Positions 1 through 7,701 of a stretch of 21,075 nt of DNA are shown piece after piece; positions within the stretch are counted from its first letter, which is position 1, and each line of letters begins with the position of its first letter. The position numbers and the translations under genes were made by a program. The stretch is from Candidatus Thorarchaeota archaeon (lineage in GTDB: Archaea; Asgardarchaeota; Thorarchaeia; Thorarchaeales; Thorarchaeaceae): positions 1-21,075 of the forward strand of contig JAEOST010000795.1 in the NCBI GenBank assembly GCA_016840245.1, in the 5' to 3' direction. The notes below the pieces were generated by a model that ran no database searches, had not been told where the DNA came from, and worked only from the letters and a program-made list of their open reading frames with translations.

Positions 1-128
1 AGTCTTATCTACGTACAGCAAACAGAATGGCTGTTTCTCGTTTAGGTTACACAGACCATGGACATGTCCATGGTCTGTGTAACCTAAACGAGAAACAGCC
101 ATTCTGTTTGCTGTACGTAGATAAGACT
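1..128. repeat. Perfect 128-bp zero-loop palindrome at the contig edge
   Basis: Bases 1-64 are the exact reverse complement of 65-128, with no mismatch and no spacer. The centre lies in GACATGTC at 61-68. The right arm, read on the minus strand, is in frame with a convincing HD-domain protein, so 65-128 is probably genuine. The left arm begins exactly at base 1 of the window, which is what an assembly or amplification fold-back at a contig end would give. The seed is a natural short palindrome, CATGGACATGTCCATG, encoding the motif residues HGHVH. A length of 128 also equals the edge length of a de Bruijn graph with k=127, where a self-complementary edge would end a contig; that link is inference. 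A real cruciform-forming palindrome cannot be excluded from sequence alone. Confidence 0.95.
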
Positions 129-240
129 GTACTTTGGGATTCCCTGATAGGTATTGATACATCTGGAGTGTCTTAGAATCGGGAGGTATCAGTTCCCGGG
201 CGCTTACTTTGTCTCTTTGGAGAATCATACTGTCGCTCAC
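61..240 (-). CDS. HD-domain phosphohydrolase family protein, N-terminal part only
   Basis: This partial gene reads on the minus strand from GTG at 240 (or ATG at 228) into the palindrome. The translation contains YLRTANRMAVSRLGYTDHGH followed by V and H. This matches the archaeal HD-superfamily signature of an AN.MAV.RLGY.DHG.VH helix, whose His and Asp residues bind the catalytic metal. The GTG start has GGTG five bases upstream. The gene lies about 80 bases downstream of the ribophorin-like gene on the same strand, so co-transcription is possible. The frame stays open to base 1, but codons beyond the palindrome centre at 64/65 are probably artefactual, because they are the reverse complement of the true gene. 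The true C-terminus is not in this window. The substrate is unknown; the family hydrolyses phosphate esters or cyclic nucleotides. Confidence 0.75.
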
Positions 241-306
241 ATTAACACCACTGAGGGGATAGTAACCATGACTTTTTCGTCAGATAAGAGTTACTAAGGA
301 GGCTAG

Positions 307-344
307 GGAGGAAAGACAGGGACTAAATGTCCCCAGCTTCCTCC
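307..344 (-). terminator. Stem-loop spanning the stop codon of the ribophorin-like gene
   Basis: An outer stem pairs GGAGGAA (307-313) with TTCCTCC (338-344), and an inner stem pairs GGGAC (319-323) with GTCCC (329-333) around loop TAAAT. The TAG stop at 323-325 sits in the inner hairpin. There is no clear U-tract on the downstream (lower-coordinate) side, so termination is only one option; an mRNA 3' structure between two co-oriented genes is the other. Confidence 0.35.
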
Positions 345-3280
345 TGAAATGATAGAAGAATTCTGTCAGTAGCACTTGTTGCCTTCTTGATAGTCTTGAG
401 ATAATCTTGTCGAATCTTCTCAAAGGCAGCCCTGCTAATCTGTTGCTTCTTCTTTCTTCGCAATAGCTGACGAAGTCCAGCCTTTGCTCCTTCAATCTTC
501 TCATTTTCAAGCTCAAGCTGACCTATCTGGTCACGATACCTTGGTCCAAAACTTAGTAGCTCTTCTCGAACTGATGGAAGCTCTGAATCGAGTTGATCGA
601 TCTGTGATTTAATATCACGTTCACGAATCATATACTCCCTCTTCTTCACCTTGCCTCGACGTCGAGATGCATCAAGCTTCTCAAGGTCTATGTTGAGCGA
701 TGTCTTTCGAGAGTAAAGGGTAGCGAATTTCCTGAGCAGTTCAGGTGGGGCACCAGCCGATCGAGCCTCTGATGTGGGTATATCTCCATCCCCTATTGGA
801 AGAGCATCGATTGTGATTCCCACTTTCCGAAGAGCAACATAAGCTAATGCAATCAGACCAAAGATGGCTGCGAAAATCAATGGTCGTGATATCGCTCCAA
901 GTGATACAGTATATGTCAATGAAACAACTGGTGGATTACTAACAGTTCCATTGTATTTGATGAACCTGTATGTTGTATCAAATACGCCATGGAGTATCCT
1001 GTAACCCTCTGTAAGATCGACGACACTGATTGAGTTGGGGATTATCACATCAACAATGTGTTCAACAATCACCATATCACCCATTGTCCCCATTGGTACC
1101 TCTAAAAGACTACCTTGGGCTACACTGGACTGATGACCGGTTGCACGGATACTATATTCAACATTGAACGTATAGTCGTACCCAGGCCAGAATCCGTCCT
1201 CGCCAAATCGATCGGTTCTCAGGTTAATCTGTACATTGACTGATTCATTCCAGTCGTAATAACCAGGCATGGATGCTGCCAGAATCCCAACTTCGTCATA
1301 GACTCTGAGACCAACAGAGTGCGCAGGAACTGTAAAGAGAAGTAAGTTCTCTCTAGCGGGGCCAATATTCTCTATGTGAACGGTTTCCTCATAGAGCATC
1401 CAACCCCATGGGTCAACTGTAATCTCTGTTGTTCTATGTCCAACAATTAGAGGCGTATAGGACTTGATTGAGAGATAAAATTCATTGACAGTCATCGGGT
1501 TGAGGTTCACAACAGTTTCAGCAGGACTAATACCATCTAATGAGTCACCGCTTCTGAAATCAATAGGGGCAAGTGTTGCCTCACCTATGACATAAGGTAC
1601 TACGGGGTAACTCAAGAATTCCATTGCATAAACGTTATCATCAAAGTCGCTCACCCAGTGTAGAGAGTGGAAACTCATTTCGGTTGAGACAATGTAAGTT
1701 TCATCGAATCCGATTTGTTCAACGAAATAGACTCGCCAATGCATCATGTTATTGACATTTTCAAGTCTTGCAACATTAAGCTGTATTCCATTCTGGTCCT
1801 GTGCAGTCATCGAGTTGAAATTGACTTCATACTGACTTGGTAAGAATATCTCAATTGCACCTATAGGTGCTGAACCATTATTCCGAACTGAGAATCTGTC
1901 CTCGACTCGTGTATTGTGAAATAGTTCGGTAAATACGGTTCGAATGACATCTACACGCATTCCCATGAGTGGAATAAAGGGACGGTCAATTGAGAAAGGA
2001 AGAGATGTTAGTCCGGTGACGTTTGAGATATCTGTGGCATTGAACCAAGCTACGTGCGGACCCTCTTCATATGTCGAGAGGTCCAGAGTCACGTCCCAAC
2101 GGTCTGGCTTGAAATCGTAGTTCATCTCCACCCAATCTGTGTCGTCGATCTTGCAGAAGACTCGTCTCACGTATGTATTATCAGTGGTTTCAACCACAAA
2201 TGGTGCAATCCACTCGAGAACTTCATCAGCTTCATGACTTTCGACAACAATGGTGGGTGCTTCATTGGGAATCAGATCGGCCATAACTGGATTAGCCCAG
2301 TCAGTGTGTTGTACAGGTAAATCAGAAATGTCCTCGGTTTCACCAAACATCACCATGAGGGGGTATTCGAGATCAGTCATGGTTTCTAGTGGGATATCAT
2401 CCGGATCTGAGCTCTCCATCGCAATGAAGTATTCTAGTTGAGTACGGACACCATCATCACTGCCATCTGCTGCCAGTACTCGATCTTGATCATCATCAGG
2501 CATATGTTGGAATGTGCTTATACCGTGCTCGTCACTATATACAATATCGCTTGATTCAGTTGGATCATCACGATTCTCACCAATTCGGGTGAGGGTGATT
2601 ATATACTCAAGGTCCTCTCCATACATCGGATGATTAACTTGATTGTATGCTTCTTTCGCAGGCAGGATGAAATGACGTACTTCACCTATACGCATCCCTA
2701 TTACTTCATCTTTGTAACCTTGGAGAAGGGAATCCTCCTGAATCGGAGTCGTGGACTCGTCATTGGGGAAGTCTCCTTCTTCTTGGAATGTTCCATTTCG
2801 TGTGCTTAACAGATAGTGAACTGTGACAGCCTCTATGCCAGTCACTCTTGGTACTGGTGAATGGGGCTCACCCGGTGCATACCCAAAGATGAGGTCACTT
2901 CCATTCAAGCCCTCACTGTTGAAATCGTCTGTGTAGTTCTGCCATCCGAATGCAATCCATCCTGAAGTTGGAGCAGATAGACCTACGAATAGAACGGTAC
3001 CATTATGCTCTAAGTATACGGTGACTCCAGTTACTGAATCTGTGTACTCAATAGAATATTCCTTTGGATCAATAATACCGTCTGCAGACCCATAGTGATC
3101 ATCCACATAGGGTATTGACACATCCATTAGAGCTTCAGCAAGCATATCACTCTGTAGGAGGTCATTTTGCATTAAGTTAGAATCTATCGTTTCTGATGTA
3201 GGAGTCGCTGCCATAACACTGCTTGTCAGGAACAGTGCCAGCAGGGCAATTGTTGCTATCCGTCTATGGAGCAGGGTCAA
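323..3280 (-). CDS. Ribophorin I (OST1)-like membrane protein with N-terminal DOMON and FKBP-like domains
   Basis: A 985-residue type I membrane protein. Residues 1-24 form a signal peptide. Residues about 60-140 look like a DOMON domain (the GWIAFGW strand at 107-113, DLIFGY at 129-134). Residues about 149-233 look like an FKBP fold: VTVHY at 152-156, LLQGYKDEVIGMRIGE at 185-200, LPAKEAY at 206-212, then YIITLTRI. Residues 341-435 look Ig-like. From about 440 the order follows ribophorin I: beta domains, VDPWGWMLYEE at 622-632, VYDEVG at 660-665, VDVIIP at 743-748, a membrane helix at about 798-817, and a basic coiled-coil cytosolic tail (845-985). In eukaryotes ribophorin I is a subunit of the oligosaccharyltransferase that glycosylates Asn in nascent chains; homologues are reported in Asgard archaea. 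At least nine NxS/T sequons lie in the exported part. The start is TTG at 3280, with GGTGA just upstream. The ribophorin call is from remembered alignment of motifs and architecture; the FKBP catalytic residues look degenerate. Confidence 0.75.
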   Translation of the reverse strand: MTLLHRRIATIALLALFLTSSVMAATPTSETIDSNLMQNDLLQSDMLAEALMDVSIPYVDDHYGSADGIIDPKEYSIEYTDSVTGVTVYLEHNGTVLFVGLSAPTSGWIAFGWQNYTDDFNSEGLNGSDLIFGYAPGEPHSPVPRVTGIEAVTVHYLLSTRNGTFQEEGDFPNDESTTPIQEDSLLQGYKDEVIGMRIGEVRHFILPAKEAYNQVNHPMYGEDLEYIITLTRIGENRDDPTESSDIVYSDEHGISTFQHMPDDDQDRVLAADGSDDGVRTQLEYFIAMESSDPDDIPLETMTDLEYPLMVMFGETEDISDLPVQHTDWANPVMADLIPNEAPTIVVESHEADEVLEWIAPFVVETTDNTYVRRVFCKIDDTDWVEMNYDFKPDRWDVTLDLSTYEEGPHVAWFNATDISNVTGLTSLPFSIDRPFIPLMGMRVDVIRTVFTELFHNTRVEDRFSVRNNGSAPIGAIEIFLPSQYEVNFNSMTAQDQNGIQLNVARLENVNNMMHWRVYFVEQIGFDETYIVSTEMSFHSLHWVSDFDDNVYAMEFLSYPVVPYVIGEATLAPIDFRSGDSLDGISPAETVVNLNPMTVNEFYLSIKSYTPLIVGHRTTEITVDPWGWMLYEETVHIENIGPARENLLLFTVPAHSVGLRVYDEVGILAASMPGYYDWNESVNVQINLRTDRFGEDGFWPGYDYTFNVEYSIRATGHQSSVAQGSLLEVPMGTMGDMVIVEHIVDVIIPNSISVVDLTEGYRILHGVFDTTYRFIKYNGTVSNPPVVSLTYTVSLGAISRPLIFAAIFGLIALAYVALRKVGITIDALPIGDGDIPTSEARSAGAPPELLRKFATLYSRKTSLNIDLEKLDASRRRGKVKKREYMIRERDIKSQIDQLDSELPSVREELLSFGPRYRDQIGQLELENEKIEGAKAGLRQLLRRKKKQQISRAAFEKIRQDYLKTIKKATSATDRILLSFQEEAGDI

Positions 3281-3301
3281 TCCGAATCACCGTATTCTAT
3301 G

Positions 3302-3313
3302 AAGTATTTATGT
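3302..3313 (-). promoter_or_regulatory. TATA-like element for the ribophorin-like gene
   Basis: Reading the minus strand, CATAAATACTT lies about 28 bases upstream of the TTG start at 3280, the spacing expected between an archaeal TATA box and a start site at or near the start codon. A near-leaderless transcript would leave out most of the GGTGA at 3285-3289, so either the promoter or the Shine-Dalgarno is the working signal, not clearly both. Confidence 0.35.
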
Positions 3314-3318
3314 TGCTA

Positions 3319-3336
3319 GCTCAGTTCTAACTGAGC
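3319..3336. promoter_or_regulatory. 8-bp inverted repeat between the divergent glycosylation genes
   Basis: GCTCAGTT and AACTGAGC form perfect arms separated by two bases. The element lies just upstream of the TATA-like box of the ribophorin-like gene, in the 189-base spacer shared with the ALG7-like gene. A partial copy of one arm, GGCTCAAACTT, follows at about 3347-3357. It could be an operator for a dimeric regulator or a small hairpin. No regulator is encoded nearby. Confidence 0.35.
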
Positions 3337-3363
3337 CGCAAACATGGGCTCAAACTTCTGATT

Positions 3364-3376
3364 CGCTTTTTATTGG
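3364..3376 (+). promoter_or_regulatory. Possible TATA element for the ALG7-like gene
   Basis: The plus strand reads CTTTTTATTGG here, an A/T-rich core preceded by a short mixed stretch, in the divergent spacer. It would place a start site near 3400 and give a leader of about 70 bases before the GTG at 3470. Support is compositional only. Confidence 0.25.
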
Positions 3377-3469
3377 TTTCGGACGGACAAGAGTCGCACT
3401 ATCTTTTGTGCCTCTCCCGAAAAGAGTAAAAGTAGTTCGAATTGTCATCATAACAAGGAACGGATACTC

Positions 3470-4486
3470 GTGTTGAACATCCTGATCTCACTACTGGTTG
3501 CATTCCTTATTGTAGTACTCACGATACCTACAGCAATAAACATGCTGAGAGAAAAGGGGAGTGTAGGAATAGATGTGCACAAACCAGATAGACCTGAGGT
3601 TCCTAAAGGTGCTGGTTTTATTCTTCTCTTTGCAGTTGTGACATCACTTCTGCTTGTAATTGGAATCAGTACATTCAATGATAATGGTGAGGTCAATCCT
3701 GGACTTCTTGCAGCACTAGTTTCCGTACTGATGGCAGGGATGATTGGACTTCTCGATGATAACTTGGATTTCAAAAACAGAACCAAAATAATCCTCCCAC
3801 TTTTAGCATCAATACCTATGATGGCAATGAACGTGGGAACCAATACAATGGATATCCCGTTTATCGGATCACTGAACCTTGGTATTCTCTATCCCCTCAT
3901 TGTTGTGCCTTTGATGATGACGTTCATTATTGATGCTACAAACATGTATGGCGGAATGAACGGTCTGGAAACAGGTCTTGCGAGTGTCAATGCATCTGCG
4001 GTCATAGTCTATGTATTACTGCTTCCATCATTCAACGGCGAGGGGATGACTCAAGGACAGATGGATGCTGCAACAATTGCTGCAGCTCTCCTCGGTGCCT
4101 CTGTTGCCTTCTTCCTATTCAACAAATATCCAGCTTTGGTTTTACCAGGTGATGTTGGTAGACTACCACTGGGTGCAACAATCGCTGCAGCCTTGATTCT
4201 TGGTAATATGGATAGGCTAGCAATTGTTCTATACGCTCCCTTCTTGTTCAATTTTCTTCTCTACCTACTCTATAGAGTACATGTCAAAAGAACTGGTATG
4301 GAGTATGCAAAATTTGCTTCACCGAATGAAGATGGATCGCTCGAAGTGGTCGGGCCCTTTACGATGTATTGGATATTGCCTCATTTCTTCAAGGGCATGA
4401 CGGAGAAGAGAAATGTAACATTGCTGATATTGCTACAGGCAATCATAGCGTATGGTGGACTACTTCTTCTATTGATTCTATACTAA
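3470..4486 (+). CDS. ALG7/DPAGT1-like polyprenyl-phosphate GlcNAc-1-phosphate transferase (GT4-type)
   Basis: A 338-residue polytopic protein with about nine or ten hydrophobic helices. It fits the family that transfers a HexNAc-1-phosphate from UDP-sugar to a polyprenyl phosphate, the first step in building the lipid-linked glycan for N-glycosylation. Seen: GIDVHKPDRPEVPKGAG at 33-49, the substrate-loop signature; the Asp-Asp pair in GLLDDNLD (96-97), followed by KIILPLLASIP as in eukaryotic ALG7; NMYGGMNGLETG at 158-169; and GDVGRLPLG at 227-235 with the conserved Asp228. The KIILPLLASIP and NGLE stretches favour ALG7/DPAGT1 over bacterial MraY. The start is GTG. It diverges from the ribophorin-like gene and ends one base from the convergent Top6A stop. 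Donor sugar is inferred from the family. Confidence 0.88.
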   Translation: MLNILISLLVAFLIVVLTIPTAINMLREKGSVGIDVHKPDRPEVPKGAGFILLFAVVTSLLLVIGISTFNDNGEVNPGLLAALVSVLMAGMIGLLDDNLDFKNRTKIILPLLASIPMMAMNVGTNTMDIPFIGSLNLGILYPLIVVPLMMTFIIDATNMYGGMNGLETGLASVNASAVIVYVLLLPSFNGEGMTQGQMDAATIAAALLGASVAFFLFNKYPALVLPGDVGRLPLGATIAAALILGNMDRLAIVLYAPFLFNFLLYLLYRVHVKRTGMEYAKFASPNEDGSLEVVGPFTMYWILPHFFKGMTEKRNVTLLILLQAIIAYGGLLLLLILY

Positions 4487-4487
4487 A

Positions 4488-5540
4488 TTAACCCAACTTA
4501 GTAGTCAGATAGGTGTCAACCACATAGTCAATTCCATGCCGGCTAAAGGCTTGCTGTTCAGCCTTCCGTAGAAGTGTCCTGAATTCTTGGATATAGTCTT
4601 GCCACTCAGTAGAGGTATACCTTATGTCACGCCCTAATTCATCCAAACGACGAATATCTGCATTGTTGAAAGGCTCCGTTGGTAGAGAGTACTCAGTGAT
4701 ATCAGTAGGAGTGACTCCAATCCATTCAGCATCATGTATTGCAAGATCTTTGATGTGCGCTGAGTTTGCACTGCCGGACATAATTACCCTTGCAATGTGC
4801 ATACCCCAAGGATCACCATCAGTGAATATGTAAACGCGGAGTCCCAGCTTATCACGAAGGCGCCTCATCAGACGTCGTGCTGACCTTGGAGGTTGACCGC
4901 CGAGATGAATCAAAACGGCATTGAATTGTTTCCAAGCTTGGGTTTCAATCAGTCGTGAGAACATACCTCCAGATTCAACTGCCAAGATGATATCTGCACC
5001 AGACTCAATTGGTTCTGCACTAGTCAGTGCTGGACCTATTGGTAGTCCATCTGGGCTTATAGTGAGGTCTACCATCCGACCTTCATAGCCTGGAACAGTG
5101 TAGCACATAGTAGCATCCCCATAAATCGAAGAATTCTCCTCTGGGAAGATTCCAAATTCCTCACGAGGGAGCCCAGTCACACACTCTAAATCAGCAACAA
5201 TCCGATCAGATTCGGATTGATCTTTAAACTCAACACCAAAGGCTTCGCTAGAGTAATAGAGATCTCTCAAAGAGCTTGTTCTGCCAGATTCTAGCAGTTG
5301 TTTCGCGAAAGATGCAACCCAAACAAGCTGGCCAAAACTTCTCAAATGTTTCAGATTGCTAGAGTCACGTTTCTGCCGTATATCCCCAAGAACAAACTGA
5401 CTGAACTCCGAACTATAGACAATATTACCAGTTCCACGTTCAGGTAGCTCTAATACAGGAAACTGACCATCATTGATTGATTCCACAATCTTACTTCCAA
5501 GATCAACTAAGATTTGAATGGATTGATGGAAATCATGCAT
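4488..5540 (-). CDS. top6A: DNA topoisomerase VI subunit A (Spo11-like)
   Basis: The DNA-cleaving subunit of the type IIB topoisomerase, which works as an A2B2 tetramer to pass one duplex through another. At 350 residues it is of normal length. The winged-helix (5Y-CAP) domain carries RDLYYSSE at 92-99, with Tyr96 the expected cleavage residue. The Toprim domain shows AVESGG with Glu189, and IFTDGDPWG with Asp241 and Asp243 as metal ligands. Its ATG at 5540 overlaps the end of the Top6B gene by eight bases, so the two are almost certainly translated together. Its stop lies one base from the stop of the convergent ALG7-like gene. Confidence 0.97.
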   Translation of the reverse strand: MHDFHQSIQILVDLGSKIVESINDGQFPVLELPERGTGNIVYSSEFSQFVLGDIRQKRDSSNLKHLRSFGQLVWVASFAKQLLESGRTSSLRDLYYSSEAFGVEFKDQSESDRIVADLECVTGLPREEFGIFPEENSSIYGDATMCYTVPGYEGRMVDLTISPDGLPIGPALTSAEPIESGADIILAVESGGMFSRLIETQAWKQFNAVLIHLGGQPPRSARRLMRRLRDKLGLRVYIFTDGDPWGMHIARVIMSGSANSAHIKDLAIHDAEWIGVTPTDITEYSLPTEPFNNADIRRLDELGRDIRYTSTEWQDYIQEFRTLLRKAEQQAFSRHGIDYVVDTYLTTKLG

Positions 5541-7059
5541 TGGAGTCTACCTCAAAGAAATTCTGGATTAGAGCATCAGTCGGTGGTATAGATTTTGTAT
5601 TGGCCAGTTCTGCGCTGAACTTAGCTACAAGTTGAATGCCCTTTTCGAATTCACGTCTCTTCTTCGCATCCTTAGTAGCCCTATCACTTCGTTTTGTGAC
5701 CTTCTCCAAGCTCCTTCCCAGACCTCTAAGTAATGGGATTACCTCAGCCTCGATTTCGGGAGAGGACCCAAGGGACTGTTTTCCTGCAGCTTTGTAGGGA
5801 ATCCTTGTTGAACAGACATGCAAGAAGACTGCAACGGGAGGAACTGATTTTATACCATATCTTGCCCAATTCATCTTTCTCAAGAGTCGAGTCAGAATAT
5901 CGTCGCTGGAATCATAGAGAAGCGGAACTCTGTTTGCAAATCTGTATAGGGTGGGAGTATCGGCTTTAGCAAAGTCAGCACTAACAGCGAGCACGCCCTC
6001 AACAATAAAGGGATTCCCGAACCATTCAACGGGTTTTCTCTGAATATATTTGATGAACGACACGTCGAAGATCGATTGTATTGCCCGTGTGAAAGGTTCA
6101 CTTCCAATGGGACTTAGACATATACTATCAGGACGATTGAATCCATTGAATTTCCGAAGTAGCGAACTAAACTGAACCATCTCATCCCGAGTGAGTGTAC
6201 TAACAATACGTGTTGGGTCAATATTTGCAAATTTGAAAAAGCGTGACGCAGTTTGTCTACCAACCTGTTGAAATGATTCCGTCATGAATTCCCGCAAGCG
6301 GTTGTTGGAGTTCAACTGGACTAATCTACGAATTAATTCAAGATCCGATGACCGTGGGTGAGGTTTAACAGCAGTTGTCAGGGGCGGTACAGCATTGGTC
6401 GATGATTCTGATCTTAATATCTCAACACCATCAATCTCTAGATGTATAGAAGCATAGGGTGAAGAGATTGTACTTAGGCGAAGATACTCAACCACTCTAT
6501 CGGTCGCTCTGGCAAGATCTCCGCCTTGTTGGATGCTAACAGTTGTTCCCTGCTCTTCCCTGTGCTTCATAGCCTCAGACTCAACAATCGGTCGATTTTT
6601 TTCAATATCTATCGAAATTCGATATAATTGACCAAGGTCATCCTTGGTTCGTGTATGAATTATCACTGGAAGATCAGTAGTGATCTGACCATATAGAATT
6701 GCCATTGAAACACCAAGGCCAAAGGTCCCACGTCTCTGTCTTGCGTTGTACTTATTCCCATAGAGTATTCGACCAAATGCCTCAGGTACATAACGAGCTG
6801 GTACACCAGTCCCATTGTCTGAGACCGAGATTATTACCTGATTTGATGAGCTAGATTCGATTCCGACTTTGATTACTGGTAATACCTGAGCATCTTCACA
6901 GGCATCAAGACTGTTTTCAACTAATTCTCGTGTTGTTGAGTATATAGCCTGAGTTGGGTTACCAAAACCTGCCATCTGTTTGTTCCTGTAGAAGAACTCC
7001 GCTGGAGAAATACTGGAGAACTTATCGTAGGAGTCAGAGACCTCAGTCATTTTAGTCAA
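5533..7059 (-). CDS. top6B: DNA topoisomerase VI subunit B (GHKL ATPase)
   Basis: The ATP-binding subunit of topoisomerase VI, 508 residues. The GHKL fold is clear: RELVENSLDACEDA at 44-57 (N box with Glu45 and Asn49), SDNGTGVP at 80-87, and RRGTFGLGVSMA at 109-120. A later transducer region follows, and no extra C-terminal domain is evident. The start may be TTG at 7059 or ATG at 7050 (three codons later); neither has a good Shine-Dalgarno. A TATA-like TCTAATATG about 30 bases upstream on the minus strand would fit leaderless translation. The stop overlaps the Top6A start. Confidence 0.97.
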   Translation of the reverse strand: MTKMTEVSDSYDKFSSISPAEFFYRNKQMAGFGNPTQAIYSTTRELVENSLDACEDAQVLPVIKVGIESSSSNQVIISVSDNGTGVPARYVPEAFGRILYGNKYNARQRRGTFGLGVSMAILYGQITTDLPVIIHTRTKDDLGQLYRISIDIEKNRPIVESEAMKHREEQGTTVSIQQGGDLARATDRVVEYLRLSTISSPYASIHLEIDGVEILRSESSTNAVPPLTTAVKPHPRSSDLELIRRLVQLNSNNRLREFMTESFQQVGRQTASRFFKFANIDPTRIVSTLTRDEMVQFSSLLRKFNGFNRPDSICLSPIGSEPFTRAIQSIFDVSFIKYIQRKPVEWFGNPFIVEGVLAVSADFAKADTPTLYRFANRVPLLYDSSDDILTRLLRKMNWARYGIKSVPPVAVFLHVCSTRIPYKAAGKQSLGSSPEIEAEVIPLLRGLGRSLEKVTKRSDRATKDAKKRREFEKGIQLVAKFSAELANTKSIPPTDALIQNFFEVDSNA

Positions 7060-7118
7060 TAGAATCTGAGTATGATTGTCATATTAGAGCAGGTAAAGCG
7101 CACGTAATACTCATCATA

Positions 7119-7132
7119 GATTGAAATCAATC
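7119..7132. repeat. Small inverted repeat at the end of the KH-protein gene
   Basis: GATTGA and TCAATC pair around two A bases and touch the TGA stop of the KH gene (7131-7133). It sits in the 72-base gap before Top6B. It may be a weak 3' hairpin separating the KH gene from the Top6 pair. No T-tract follows. Confidence 0.25.
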
Positions 7133-7697
7133 ACTCAAGTGTATCTTCCCATAACTCGGCTCTCTGACGAATCATCTGCCTTCGCATTCGTTCTAACTGG
7201 GAATATACTGAACCATGTGGTGCCCCCTCAACAAGCATCATGATTGCCCTCTGGGCATAATCTAGTCCTGGATCAACACCGATTATCGATACAGTACGAC
7301 CGTATACTGAGATTTTACTTTCAGTGATTTCTTCAATCACCCTGCGAGTTCGTCCGTTCTCACCAATTATCCGTCCAGCAACTCTCTTCAACTGAGTAGG
7401 AGAGGTACCAACTAAATCACGGAGGGAGATTACAATCAAACGTGCATCATCATCGATTAGCGATAGTGCTCGATTTGGACTGAAACCCCTTGCTATAGCA
7501 CGAACCATATCCCGAGCCTTCCATATCAAAACTGGATCCTCAGTTTCTTGAGGGCTGGTTATTGTTACAATGCCTTCACTGGACACCTCTAAGGTTGCAT
7601 TGGTGAGAACTTCAATCCTCTTCTTGACTCGACCATTGCGTCCAACAATGACACCAATTCTATCTGCTGGTACTCGTACAGTTTCGTAGGATTTCAT
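7131..7697 (-). CDS. KH-domain ribosome biogenesis protein, Krr1/Pno1 (Dim2)-type
   Basis: A 188-residue protein with two KH RNA-binding domains. KH1 has VPADRIGVIVGRNGRVKKR (GRNG loop) and KH2 has GRIIGENGRTRRVIEEIT (GENG loop). Eukaryotic Pno1/Dim2 and Krr1 act in small-subunit rRNA maturation, and the archaeal protein is expected to bind the 3' region of 16S rRNA. I chose ATG at 7697, because GGTGA lies ten bases upstream inside the last codons of RIO1. A TTG at 7718 would add seven residues and overlap RIO1 by 17 bases. The order aIF1A, RIO1, KH protein is common in archaea, and Pno1 and RIO kinases act on the same pre-40S particle in eukaryotes. Confidence 0.92.
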   Translation of the reverse strand: MKSYETVRVPADRIGVIVGRNGRVKKRIEVLTNATLEVSSEGIVTITSPQETEDPVLIWKARDMVRAIARGFSPNRALSLIDDDARLIVISLRDLVGTSPTQLKRVAGRIIGENGRTRRVIEEITESKISVYGRTVSIIGVDPGLDYAQRAIMMLVEGAPHGSVYSQLERMRRQMIRQRAELWEDTLE

Positions 7698-7701
7698 CGA
7701 T

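Noticed and set aside
1..60. Continuation of the HD-domain frame to base 1
   Set aside because: These codons are the reverse complement of the gene's own sequence, so the translation beyond the HGHVH motif is most likely artefactual.
280..516. Minus-strand 78-codon frame overlapping the ribophorin-like C-terminus
   Set aside because: It is out of frame with the coiled-coil tail, which is clearly coding; its composition is that of a frame shadow.
2054..2441. Two plus-strand open frames inside the ribophorin-like gene
   Set aside because: They are antisense shadows of a long, well-supported coding frame and resemble no family.
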